Assembly (NCBI GenBank): GCA_965220715.1
Contig: OZ244843.1
Coordinates: forward strand, 2,356,001-2,420,000
Reading direction: 5' to 3'
DNA: 64,000 nt
From: Bin5 sp965220715
GTDB lineage: Bacteria > Chloroflexota > Anaerolineae > Caldilineales > Caldilineaceae
In this document: positions 56,889 through 64,000 of the stretch, piece after piece
How positions within the stretch are numbered: position 1 is the stretch's first letter
Layout of the letters: each line of letters starts with the position of its first letter
The notes under the pieces: model-generated
What the model was told of the DNA's origin: nothing
What the model saw: only the letters and a program-made list of their open reading frames with translations
Database searches by the model: none
Made by a program: the position numbers and the translations under genes

Positions 56889-58268
56889 TCACGCGGTGAG
56901 CCACAAAATCGGCTCGGAGACGTACTCGCGCACAGTGTTGAGAAAGCGCGCCGCCGGGGCACCGTCTACTACGCGATGATCAAAGGTCAGGCTGAGGGCA
57001 ACCATCTGGCGTGCAACGACTTCCCCTTCGTGGACGGCCGGCTTGCAGACGATTCGTCCTATTCCGAGAATTGCGGCTTGGGGCAGGTTGATGATGGGAG
57101 TGAAAGCGTCAATGCCATACATGCCCAGATTTGTGATCGTGAACGTCCCCCCCTGCATCGACTCAAGGCCCAGACGTTCCTGGTGCGCGCCTTCTATCAA
57201 GCGCGTAGTTCCCGCCGCCACTTCGCGCAAAGACTTTGCTGTCACGTCACGCAGCACCGGCGCCAGCAACCCCTTTTCGGTTTCGACCGCGAAGCCGATG
57301 TTGATATCGTTGTGAAGAATCAACCCTTCCTCGCTCCAACTGGAGTTGAGCGCAGGATGATCCTGAAGCGCCGCCGCAGTCAACTTTATATAGAGGTCGT
57401 TGTAGCTGGGAATGGCCAGCCCGCGGCGGGCATAGCTCGCTTTCAGTTGCTGGCGCAACGCTACCAACTCGGTGGCATCGGCCTCCGTGGTCAGTGTGAC
57501 CGGGGCGGTCAAGCGTGCACTCTCCGACATGCGCTGGGCCGTGATCTGGCGGATGCGGCTGTGTGGCACAATCTGCGTCGCCGCTTCGTCCACCAGTACA
57601 GGTTGACGGCGGGCCGCGATCGCGGCCTCCACGTCCTCGCGCTGGATGCGGCCGCCCGGCCTGCTCGCTGTCAGGTCAGCCAGATCAATACCGGCCTCCG
57701 CCGCAAAGCGACGCGCTACCGGCGTGGCGTCCACGACCATTTCTATTGCGCCTATCTCCGCGGCGGCGCGCACGTCCCGTTCGACGATCCGTCCCGTGCG
57801 ACCGCTGCCTGCCAGCGTTGTCCAGTCCACGTCCAACTCGCCCGCCACCCGCCGCGCCCGCGGGCTGATGGTTGGCGTGCCGCGACCGTCCGAGCCAGAT
57901 GGGCGCGAAGCCGCACCCCTCGGCGCAGCAGACTCTGCTGCCGCAGTCTGCCGCCCAGAGCCTGGCTGTCCCGTTGGCAATTCCGTTTGCGCGGCTTGGC
58001 CACTTTCTTCCGGCAGCGATTCCCCGGCCTGCACGATATAAGCGAGCAATGCGCCCACGGGAATGACATCACCAGTTGCCGGTGCATTGGATGGAAGCCG
58101 CAGGATTCCGCCCTCGAACACCTCGACCTCTTGCGTGGCCTTGTCCCCTTCCACCGTGAAGAGCAGGTCGCCTGCCTTTACTTCGTCGCCGTCCTGCTTC
58201 AGCCATTCGCCGAAAACGCCCTCTTCCATCGTCCATCCCAGGCGCGGCATTGTCACTTCGTAGGCCAT
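56889..58268 (-). CDS. 2-oxoacid dehydrogenase E2 component, second copy
   Basis: 459 aa. The lipoyl domain is at 1-78 with K43 (VEGDKATQEVEV). A low-complexity Ala/Gly/Ser linker leads to two subunit-binding domains: SPRARRVAGELDVDWTTL and TPVARRFAAEAGIDLADL, each ending GRI-x-(E/R)-RDV or EDV. The catalytic domain ends LTFDHRVVDGAPAARFL with the active-site His and Asp. It follows E1-beta by 75 bp on the same strand. This is the second E2 in the window and is clearly diverged from the one at 34678, so it probably serves another 2-oxoacid. Confidence 0.87.
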   Translation of the reverse strand: MAYEVTMPRLGWTMEEGVFGEWLKQDGDEVKAGDLLFTVEGDKATQEVEVFEGGILRLPSNAPATGDVIPVGALLAYIVQAGESLPEESGQAAQTELPTGQPGSGRQTAAAESAAPRGAASRPSGSDGRGTPTISPRARRVAGELDVDWTTLAGSGRTGRIVERDVRAAAEIGAIEMVVDATPVARRFAAEAGIDLADLTASRPGGRIQREDVEAAIAARRQPVLVDEAATQIVPHSRIRQITAQRMSESARLTAPVTLTTEADATELVALRQQLKASYARRGLAIPSYNDLYIKLTAAALQDHPALNSSWSEEGLILHNDINIGFAVETEKGLLAPVLRDVTAKSLREVAAGTTRLIEGAHQERLGLESMQGGTFTITNLGMYGIDAFTPIINLPQAAILGIGRIVCKPAVHEGEVVARQMVALSLTFDHRVVDGAPAARFLNTVREYVSEPILWLTA

Positions 58269-58343
58269 CGGATCTCCCTTACTGACCCAATCTCGAATTG
58301 GCGGTAACGTTAGAGCACGTTCTTCGAATTTCGTTCAAACCGG

Positions 58344-59321
58344 TTACTCAGCGAGCAGGTCGCGAATGCTCTGTTCAATGTCATCCGCCTCCGGTGTGAT
58401 CGCCTGTTCCAACGTCGGACTGTATGGCGTGGGCACGTGCGCGCCGTTCAGGCGGCGAATCGGCGCGTCCAAATCGTCAAATCCCTGGTCGATGACCTGT
58501 GCCGCGATTTCGGCGCCGACACCACAAGGCTGGAAGGTCTCATCCACGACCAGGAGCCGCCCGGTCTTGTGAACCGACTCCAGTATCGTCGCCATATCCA
58601 GCGGCGCAATCGTGCGTGGATCGATCAACTCGGCGGATATGCCTTCTTCAGCCAGCTTGTCGCACTCTTTCAGCGTCATGTCCACCATCGGACCGATGGC
58701 GACAACAGTGCAATCCGTGCCCTCGCGAGCGATCCGTGCCTGCCCAAAAGGAATGGCGTAGTCTCCCTCGGGCACATCGCCGCGGCTGAACAGCAGCGAC
58801 TTGTGTTCGAGAAAAAGTACCGGGTCGTCGCTCTGTAATGCAGTAGTGAAAAGACCCTTGGCGTCGCTGGGAATGGCAGGTACCACCACACGAAATCCGG
58901 GCAGATGGGCAAAGATCGGATAGTAGCTTCCCGAATGATGGGTCGCAGCCGAGTGGCCGATCCCAATCGCGCCGCGCAGGAGAATCGGCATCTTGAGGCG
59001 CCCGCTGCTCATGTACTGCATCTTGGCGATCTGATTAACTAGCTCACCAAAGGCGTCCAGGATGAAATCGAAGAACATGAAATCGACGACAGGACGCGTA
59101 CCGGTCATGGCCGCACCGGCGCACATGCCGACAAAGCCGCGTTCGCTGATAGGCGTGTCACGCAGGCGTTCAGGGCCGTACTTGGCGTAGAGGCCGACAG
59201 TTGTATTGAAATTGCCGCCCCGTTCGCCGATCCCTTCGCCGACAACGAAGATCGAGGGATCGCGGGCCATGGCGCTGTCAAGGGCCTCCAGCGTGGCATC
59301 AACGTAGGTCAGTTCTCGCAT
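58344..59321 (-). CDS. 2-oxoacid dehydrogenase E1 component, beta subunit, second copy
   Basis: 325 aa from the ATG at 59321 (MRELTYVDATLEALDSAMAR). Longer in-frame options lie inside the alpha gene and add nothing conserved. IFVVGEGIGERGGNFN, DTPISERGFVGMCAGAAMTG, YMSSGRLKMPILLRGAIG and LLVVDETFQPCGVGAEIAAQ are the family landmarks. It begins 5 bp after the E1-alpha stop, so the two are co-translated. The glutamate expected to activate thiamine diphosphate is present in VGEGIGE. Confidence 0.87.
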   Translation of the reverse strand: MRELTYVDATLEALDSAMARDPSIFVVGEGIGERGGNFNTTVGLYAKYGPERLRDTPISERGFVGMCAGAAMTGTRPVVDFMFFDFILDAFGELVNQIAKMQYMSSGRLKMPILLRGAIGIGHSAATHHSGSYYPIFAHLPGFRVVVPAIPSDAKGLFTTALQSDDPVLFLEHKSLLFSRGDVPEGDYAIPFGQARIAREGTDCTVVAIGPMVDMTLKECDKLAEEGISAELIDPRTIAPLDMATILESVHKTGRLLVVDETFQPCGVGAEIAAQVIDQGFDDLDAPIRRLNGAHVPTPYSPTLEQAITPEADDIEQSIRDLLAE

Positions 59322-59326
59322 GGCCT

Positions 59327-60292
59327 TTACCTCTGGCTGAATACATGTTCGATGACCGTGTCCGGCTCCGGCCATGGGCTATTGCGGGCAAACTCCTCCG
59401 CGTCTGCTACTGTCGTCTTCACCTCGGCCTCAATGGCGGCTAGCGTTTCAGTGCCGGCCTCCTCATTTTCGAGGAGCCACTCGCTGTAGCGCTTGATCGG
59501 GTCGCGCTCCTTCCACTCTTCCACCTCTTCCTGTGTGCGATAGCCCGCGTCGCGCATGCCCTCAGAGTGGGCGCGAGTGCGATACGTGCGGCACTCGATC
59601 AAGGTGGGACCTTCGCCGCCGCGCGCCCGTTGCACTGCCTCCTGCGCCGCTTCGTAGACGGCCAACACGTCGTTGCCGTCCACTGTAACGCTCTCCATGC
59701 CGTAGGCAGGTCCGCGGTTGCCCACGTTGGGATTGCCGGCGGAATAGGCGAAGGGCACCTCGGTGGCATACAGATTATTCTCGCAAATGAATAAGGTCGG
59801 CAACTTCCAGATGCTGGCCAGGTTCAGCCCCTCGTGAAAGGCGCCATTGTTAACCGCACCATCGCCGAAAAAAGCGACGCCGATCTGGTCGGTCTTGAGC
59901 AGTTTGAACGAATAGCCTGCCCCGGTTGCCTGAAGAATACAGGGGCCGACGATGCCGCTCGTCCCCATCATCCCGACCTCCGGCTTGAAGAGGTGCATAC
60001 TTCCTCCCCTTCCTTGCGAGCAGCCGGTCGCGCGACCGAAAAGCTCGGCAATCACTTCGTGCGGGCTGACTCCCTTCGCCAGGGCATGCCCGTGCCCGCG
60101 GTGCGTGCTGAAGACGGCATCATCGGGTCGCAAATGCGCGCACACGCCGGCGGCAATCGCCTCTTCCCCGACATAGGTGTGGCAGGCGCCGTGAATCAGA
60201 CCCATCTGGTGCGAACGGGCCAACTGCTCCTCAGTGTTGCGTATAATGAGCAGCTGCCTGTAGAGCGCGAGGAGTTGCTCTGATTGGGGCAT
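59327..60292 (-). CDS. 2-oxoacid dehydrogenase E1 component, alpha subunit, second copy
   Basis: 321 aa from the ATG at 60292, which has a gggagg ribosome-binding site 8 bp upstream; a GTG three codons earlier is less likely. STHRGHGHALAKGV, GRGGSMHLFKPEVG and GDGAVNNGAFHEGLNLA...FICENNLYA (thiamine-Mg motif) are in order. CRTYRTRAHSEGMRD is the C-terminal loop. The operon order is alpha-beta-E2, as in the first set. The preceding SDR gene starts on the far side of a divergent-free 86-bp gap. Acetoin or pyruvate are the likeliest substrates. Confidence 0.87.
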   Translation of the reverse strand: MPQSEQLLALYRQLLIIRNTEEQLARSHQMGLIHGACHTYVGEEAIAAGVCAHLRPDDAVFSTHRGHGHALAKGVSPHEVIAELFGRATGCSQGRGGSMHLFKPEVGMMGTSGIVGPCILQATGAGYSFKLLKTDQIGVAFFGDGAVNNGAFHEGLNLASIWKLPTLFICENNLYATEVPFAYSAGNPNVGNRGPAYGMESVTVDGNDVLAVYEAAQEAVQRARGGEGPTLIECRTYRTRAHSEGMRDAGYRTQEEVEEWKERDPIKRYSEWLLENEEAGTETLAAIEAEVKTTVADAEEFARNSPWPEPDTVIEHVFSQR

Positions 60293-60378
60293 ACGACCCA
60301 CCTCCCGTGTGACGAGTTGGTAAAAAATCGGCAGGCTGCTTACCCCTGCGCGACATTCAGCATAAGGTCGGATTGAGT

Positions 60379-61194
60379 TCAGACAGGTACCGCGGCAGGC
60401 ATGCCCGGATGGGATCCGCTGACATTCTTAGCCAGGTTGCCGCCATCCAGAGGGATCAACGCGCCTGTCATCCAGCCGGAGGCATCAGAGGCGAGAAATA
60501 TCGCCGGCCCTTTGATGTCGGTAGGATCACCCATGCGGCCGATCGGCAATCCGCGCAAATAGGAAGCCCCCAGGACGGGGTCCTCCGCGATCCGTTCCCG
60601 CAAGTCCTGGTTCATAATCTGGGCACATACAATGGCGTTGACGCGCACGCCTAGGCTGCTCCACTCGGTGCTCAATTCCCGCGTCATCGCCGCAACCGCG
60701 CCCATCGCCATGCTGTAGGCAATGTGGTTGCGGCCTAGCGCGCTCAACCCGGCAATGGAAACGATGCTGAAAATGCTGCCGCGCCCCTGCGCCATCATCC
60801 GCTTGGCCGCCTCCTGAGTGCAGATGTAGCGGCCTACCACCAGATTCTGCATCACCTGCTGAATCTCGTTCTCGGTCAGGTCAAGAGGGTCGTTGCGGAT
60901 GCCCTCCCCGGCGATGTTGCTGAGCACGTCTACCCGCCCCAATTCGCTGTCGACTCGCTCGAACGCGGCCCGAATCTGATCCGGATCCGAAATATCACAG
61001 TAAATCGGAAGGGCCCGTCGGCCCATCTGCTCAATCTCGTGCGCGGTCTCCTGCGCGCCGGCCTCGTTGATGTCTAGCAGCACAACATCAGCGCCGACCT
61101 CGGCAAAGCCCAGCGAAGTGATGCGGCCCATGCCGCTTGCCGCGCCCGATACGACGGCCACGCGGTCTGTCAGGTCAAAGAGTGGATGGGTCAT
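60379..61194 (-). CDS. Short-chain dehydrogenase/reductase-like protein without catalytic lysine
   Basis: 271 aa. VSGAASGMGR at residues 15-24 is the cofactor loop; SNIAGEG stands where NNAG is usual. FSIVSIAGLSALG provides the catalytic serine. The tyrosine is Y160, but the expected YxxxK reads YSMAM, so the lysine is Met164. The rest, including RVNAIVCAQIMNQDL and IPLDGGNLA, is normal. It may be inactive as a dehydrogenase or act with altered chemistry. It ends 86 bp before the E1-alpha start and starts 24 bp from the hydroxyacid dehydrogenase stop, so these genes may share a transcript. Confidence 0.82.
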   Translation of the reverse strand: MTHPLFDLTDRVAVVSGAASGMGRITSLGFAEVGADVVLLDINEAGAQETAHEIEQMGRRALPIYCDISDPDQIRAAFERVDSELGRVDVLSNIAGEGIRNDPLDLTENEIQQVMQNLVVGRYICTQEAAKRMMAQGRGSIFSIVSIAGLSALGRNHIAYSMAMGAVAAMTRELSTEWSSLGVRVNAIVCAQIMNQDLRERIAEDPVLGASYLRGLPIGRMGDPTDIKGPAIFLASDASGWMTGALIPLDGGNLAKNVSGSHPGMPAAVPV

Positions 61195-61218
61195 TGCGTT
61201 CGAACTCCTCTGTTTCTT

Positions 61219-62187
61219 CTATCCATTTGGAACGTCATTGACCGGCGCACGCGGCCGCTCGCCGCCCAGAACGCGTACCACTTCCTCCGCTCCCTGCACC
61301 CGCACATCGACCTTGGATTCCTCAGAATACCACCCCGCATGGGGCGTGAGCAAGATGCGCTCTTCCTGCAGAAAGGGATGGTCCGCCGCCACCGGTTCGA
61401 CCGCCAGCACGTCCAGCGCAGCGCCCGCAATCTGGCCGCTCTGCACCGCTGCCAGCAGCGCGTCCTCGTCGACCAACCCGCCGCGCGCCGCGTTCACCAG
61501 GAAAGCGGTCGGCTTCATCAGCGCCAGCGTCTCGGCATTTATCAGGTGGTGGGTCTCTTCCGTCAGCGGCGAATGCAGAGATATATAGTCAGCCTTGCGC
61601 AGCACAGTCTCCAGGTCAACGACCTGTGCCCCAAGTTCCTCCATCGCCGCCGCGTCCACGTAAGGGTCGTACACCAGCACTTCCAGCCCCAGCCCGCGGC
61701 CCTTGGCTGCCGTCGCCTGCCCAATCCGACCGCAACCGACGACGCCCAGAGTCTGGCTACTGAGCCGGTAGAGGATGCCGCCCGATTCACTGTTCCAGAT
61801 ACCCTGGCGTGTCGCGCCGAATAGACCGGGCAGCCCGCGCGCCTGCGCCAGCACCAGCGCAATGGCATGGGTAGAGACCTCATCAATCGAATAGTCGGGC
61901 GCATAGGTCACCCAGATGCCCCGCTCCGTGGCGGCCGCGATTTCGATGGCGTCCAATCCCGTGCCAACCCGGCAGATCAGACGGCAGCGTTCCAGGCTCT
62001 GGATGAGTTCTGCACGAACCGGCTGGATAGTGACCATCAGGGCATCGCATTGCCGTGCGGCCTCCCTGGCCTCCTCCGTATCCAGGTTGCCCACATGCTC
62101 AATCTCGAGGCCGGCGGCGCTGAGAATCTCTCCTTCAATCTCGATATCCCCAAAACCGGGGTAAGCGATCACGACGTTCGCGTTCAT
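61219..62187 (-). CDS. D-isomer-specific 2-hydroxyacid dehydrogenase (phosphoglycerate dehydrogenase-like)
   Basis: 322 aa from the ATG at 62187 (MNANVVIAYPGFGDIEIEGE), behind aagagaag. Earlier in-frame codons are not conserved. LGVVGCGRIGQATAAKGRGL, near residue 145, is the NAD loop. The catalytic residues are Arg in LVNAARGGLVDE, Glu in AVEPVAADHP and His in LLTPHAGWYS. There is no ACT domain at the C-terminus, so it is not a classical SerA of the regulated type. It lies at the head of the SDR-E1-E2 run and probably handles a hydroxy- or oxo-acid of the same route. Confidence 0.87.
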   Translation of the reverse strand: MNANVVIAYPGFGDIEIEGEILSAAGLEIEHVGNLDTEEAREAARQCDALMVTIQPVRAELIQSLERCRLICRVGTGLDAIEIAAATERGIWVTYAPDYSIDEVSTHAIALVLAQARGLPGLFGATRQGIWNSESGGILYRLSSQTLGVVGCGRIGQATAAKGRGLGLEVLVYDPYVDAAAMEELGAQVVDLETVLRKADYISLHSPLTEETHHLINAETLALMKPTAFLVNAARGGLVDEDALLAAVQSGQIAGAALDVLAVEPVAADHPFLQEERILLTPHAGWYSEESKVDVRVQGAEEVVRVLGGERPRAPVNDVPNG

Positions 62188-62394
62188 GGATTCTTCTCTT
62201 TGATTACAATGGAGAAAGGAATGTGTGTTCAAATGAAGAACGCAACTCTGCAGCCTGGTGTTTCCTGGTGCGTGCCCCGTAAACATAAGTGCAGCTTCAT
62301 TTCAACTATCCTGTGCAAGGTCTGCCTGTTGCGGGCTAAGTGGGGAACATCTTCTCGATCGGTTCATAACTATTCAGGTGAAAGATTTTGTGCG

Positions 62395-62706
62395 TTAAGC
62401 TGGTTTCAATTCTTCTCGTATCACTCGTCGCAGAAGCGACTCAACACCTTTCATTCGAATACTTTCCTTTAATGCCTCATTTACTAATGTCTGATAGCCC
62501 CGACCTCCGGCTTGCGCCTTGAAGTACGCAACTACCTCAGCATCCAAATAGATATTGACCCGCACCTTGCGTCTGGCAACAGGCTTACCCCCAACACGTA
62601 AGGAGGCGCGAGCTATCTGTTCCGCCGTAACTTCCGGTATCTCACTAAGATCGATATCCTCATCCTTCATTTCATCCAGAGCTTCCCAATTCGTCTGTGA
62701 ATTCAA
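62395..62706 (-). CDS. BrnA-family antitoxin, apparently without its toxin
   Basis: 103 aa. DEDIDLSEIPEVTAEQIARA is the N-terminal motif of BrnA. RRKVRVNIYLDAEVVAYFKA and GRGYQTLVNEALKESI form the ribbon-helix-helix DNA-binding part. In known BrnT/BrnA modules the toxin gene precedes the antitoxin. Here the ~220 bp upstream on the minus strand do not encode a BrnT-like protein. It may be a solitary regulator or the remainder of a broken module. Confidence 0.75.
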   Translation of the reverse strand: MNSQTNWEALDEMKDEDIDLSEIPEVTAEQIARASLRVGGKPVARRKVRVNIYLDAEVVAYFKAQAGGRGYQTLVNEALKESIRMKGVESLLRRVIREELKPA

Positions 62707-62930
62707 TTGATTCCATGACCCCTTGTACGGGATGCAACTTGGGATCGCGTGAGTCTAGTTCGTGCTGCCGATATTCGCAAGTTCTCGTTCCTTAAAGGGA
62801 TTCGCATTGATGAGCGCCTCAACTCCAGCTTAGTTATCACCTGCCTTAACCAAGTCCTCGTGCCCGGATTACGAATACGCAATACAAATTTGCCACAAGA
62901 GGAAGAGCCCTTGTCAATCGCAATCGCGGC

Positions 62931-64000
62931 CTATCCCCCTGAAACATCCTTGAGACTGGACGGGTCGCTGACTTCAACATGGGCATCACCGCGCGCCATT
63001 ACCTCCGGCCGCAGCGCCGTGCCCAGACCAGGCCGGTCAGGAAACTCTATATGGCCTTCCCTGATCACCAACCTCTCGGTCATCACATCATTGTACCAGC
63101 CCTCAGTGTAGGCGCGTACCGTCTCCATGATCATGGCATTGGGCGCATGCGCCGCCAAATGGGCGGCCGACCACAACGCTACCGGGCCGATCGTGTCATG
63201 TGTAGTAAAAGGCAGGTAATATGTATCCGCCAGGGCGACGATTTTGCGGGTTTCGGTCAGCCCACCTGTCCAGGCCATGTCGGGCATCACAATGTGGGCG
63301 GCGTTTTTCTCCACTACCTGCCGGAAGCCATACCGCGTGAAAAGGCGTTCGCTCACGCATAGGGGCACCTTTGTCGCCGCGGCCAAACGGGCGTAGGAAT
63401 CGACATTGTCCGGGGGAATTATCTCTTCCAACCACATGATGTCGTAAGGCTCCAACGCGCGGCCGATATCTATGGCGATGGGCAGGTTCCAGCGCGCGTG
63501 CCCTTCAATCGCGATCTGCATCTTGTCACCCACCGCCGCCCGGATCTGTTGGATCGGTTCAAGGCCCCGCTTGAGATCATCCGGATCCAGATAGTGGCCG
63601 ACAGGCCCCACCGCGCCGACGCCGGCGCGCTGACCAACAGGACCGCCCAACGAAACGCCGAACTGGTCCCATGGCCAGATCTTCATCCCCCGGACCCCCG
63701 TTGCCAGCAGTTCCTGCGCCAGCTCGCCTGCTCGTCCTTCCATCCAGGCGTGGTAATCCATGTGAGGGCCGTGGCTTACACAAGTGTTATAAATAGGGAT
63801 GCGGTCACGGCTGCGCCCGCCCAAAAGGTTGTAAATGGGCTGGCCTGTGTACTGCCCAAGCAGGTCCCATAAAGCCACATCAACCGTCGAGATGGCGCGC
63901 ATCTCGGCACCGGCAAAGCCGAAGAAATTCACCGTGGCGAACATGTTGCTCCAATGGCTTTCAATATCGAAAACAGAGCGCCCCACCAGCAGGTTGGCAA
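62931..64000 (-). CDS. Mandelate racemase/muconate lactonizing enzyme-like protein (5' end outside window)
   Basis: The frame remains open to the window end; the residues before the first GTG read ANLLVGRSVFDIE, a standard internal segment, so the start is beyond 64000. About 356 codons are visible. AISTVDVALWDLLGQYTGQPI is the cap-barrel join. KIWPWDQFG, AIEGHARWN, WLEEIIPPDN and CVSERLFTRYGFRQV carry the proton-abstraction and metal ligands. TTHDTIGPVA holds the C-terminal histidine. It resembles galactonate or mandelate-type acid-sugar dehydratases and differs from the rhamnonate-like protein at 54865. The substrate is not known. Confidence 0.84.
   Translation of the reverse strand, partial: ANLLVGRSVFDIESHWSNMFATVNFFGFAGAEMRAISTVDVALWDLLGQYTGQPIYNLLGGRSRDRIPIYNTCVSHGPHMDYHAWMEGRAGELAQELLATGVRGMKIWPWDQFGVSLGGPVGQRAGVGAVGPVGHYLDPDDLKRGLEPIQQIRAAVGDKMQIAIEGHARWNLPIAIDIGRALEPYDIMWLEEIIPPDNVDSYARLAAATKVPLCVSERLFTRYGFRQVVEKNAAHIVMPDMAWTGGLTETRKIVALADTYYLPFTTHDTIGPVALWSAAHLAAHAPNAMIMETVRAYTEGWYNDVMTERLVIREGHIEFPDRPGLGTALRPEVMARGDAHVEVSDPSSLKDVSGG

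Noticed and set aside
56832..58307. Long open frame (491 codons) on the plus strand
   Set aside because: It is antisense to the second E2 gene, which has lipoyl, subunit-binding and catalytic motifs. The plus-strand translation is Arg- and Cys-rich without domains.
62749..63111. 120-codon plus-strand frame overlapping the last gene
   Set aside because: Its second half is antisense to the enolase-superfamily gene, and the first half shows no features.

Overview
The window is about 60 % GC, gene-dense bacterial DNA with no rRNA or tRNA that I can recognise. Nothing in it fixes the species. The mix of many family-4 glycosyltransferases, GT39-type membrane glycosyltransferases, a VanW-domain protein, a fused xanthine-dehydrogenase-type enzyme, enolase-superfamily dehydratases, LLM flavoproteins and several SDRs is what I would expect from a Chloroflexota (Anaerolineae/Caldilineaceae-like) chromosome, probably a metagenome-derived genome. 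That assignment is an inference from gene content.

Layout. (1) 1-6912, plus strand: a surface-polysaccharide operon with a GT2 enzyme (cut by the window start) and five GT4 enzymes. A 336-bp repeat element interrupts it at 4211-4546, and a likely terminator ends it at 6911-6945. (2) 6936-13278, minus strand: coaX, a VanW-domain cell-envelope protein, a GT-C membrane glycosyltransferase and metG. (3) 13457-18786, plus strand: a DUF624 membrane protein behind a good promoter and a leader hairpin, a two-gene molybdenum hydroxylase whose Fe-S and Mo subunits are fused, and a Phd/RelE-type toxin-antitoxin pair with promoter and operator. (4) 18852-22657, minus strand: an SDR, a coiled-coil nuclease-like protein with a 21-bp repeat, a truncated copy of the SDR, PPK2, a cupin and a glutaredoxin-like protein. 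(5) 22905-38088, nearly all plus strand: a catabolic block with a D-2-hydroxyacid dehydrogenase (FAD plus Fe-S), a divergent HOT-type alcohol dehydrogenase, Ldh2, a beta-propeller, a sugar isomerase, a 2-hydroxyacid dehydrogenase, an SDR, E1-alpha/E1-beta/E2 of a 2-oxoacid dehydrogenase, an HpcH/HpaI aldolase and an M24 peptidase. (6) 38352-50529, plus strand: three full paralogous GT39-type proteins, a PTPS-related membrane protein, a second copy of the repeat element, a decayed IS1-family transposase and the last 65 codons of a fourth GT39 paralog. (7) 50613-64000, mostly minus strand: a second catabolic block with a Gfo/Idh/MocA oxidoreductase, a PQQ-type sugar dehydrogenase, an LLM flavoprotein, a rhamnonate-dehydratase-like enolase, a second E2/E1-beta/E1-alpha set, an SDR, a hydroxyacid dehydrogenase, an orphan BrnA-type antitoxin and another enolase-superfamily gene cut by the window end.

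How the genes may work together (inference). Regions 5 and 7 read as two sugar-acid or hydroxyacid degradation clusters: oxidation and dehydration, aldol cleavage, then oxidative decarboxylation of the resulting 2-oxoacid. Regions 1 and 6 build envelope glycans.

The most notable observations are these: a molybdenum hydroxylase that has lost all four cysteines of its plant-type [2Fe-2S] cluster; a pair of inverted, TA-flanked repeat elements 42 kb apart, one lying beside an IS1 relic and a beheaded glycosyltransferase paralog; and an SDR without its catalytic lysine. I found no CRISPR array, prophage or recognisable new defence system.
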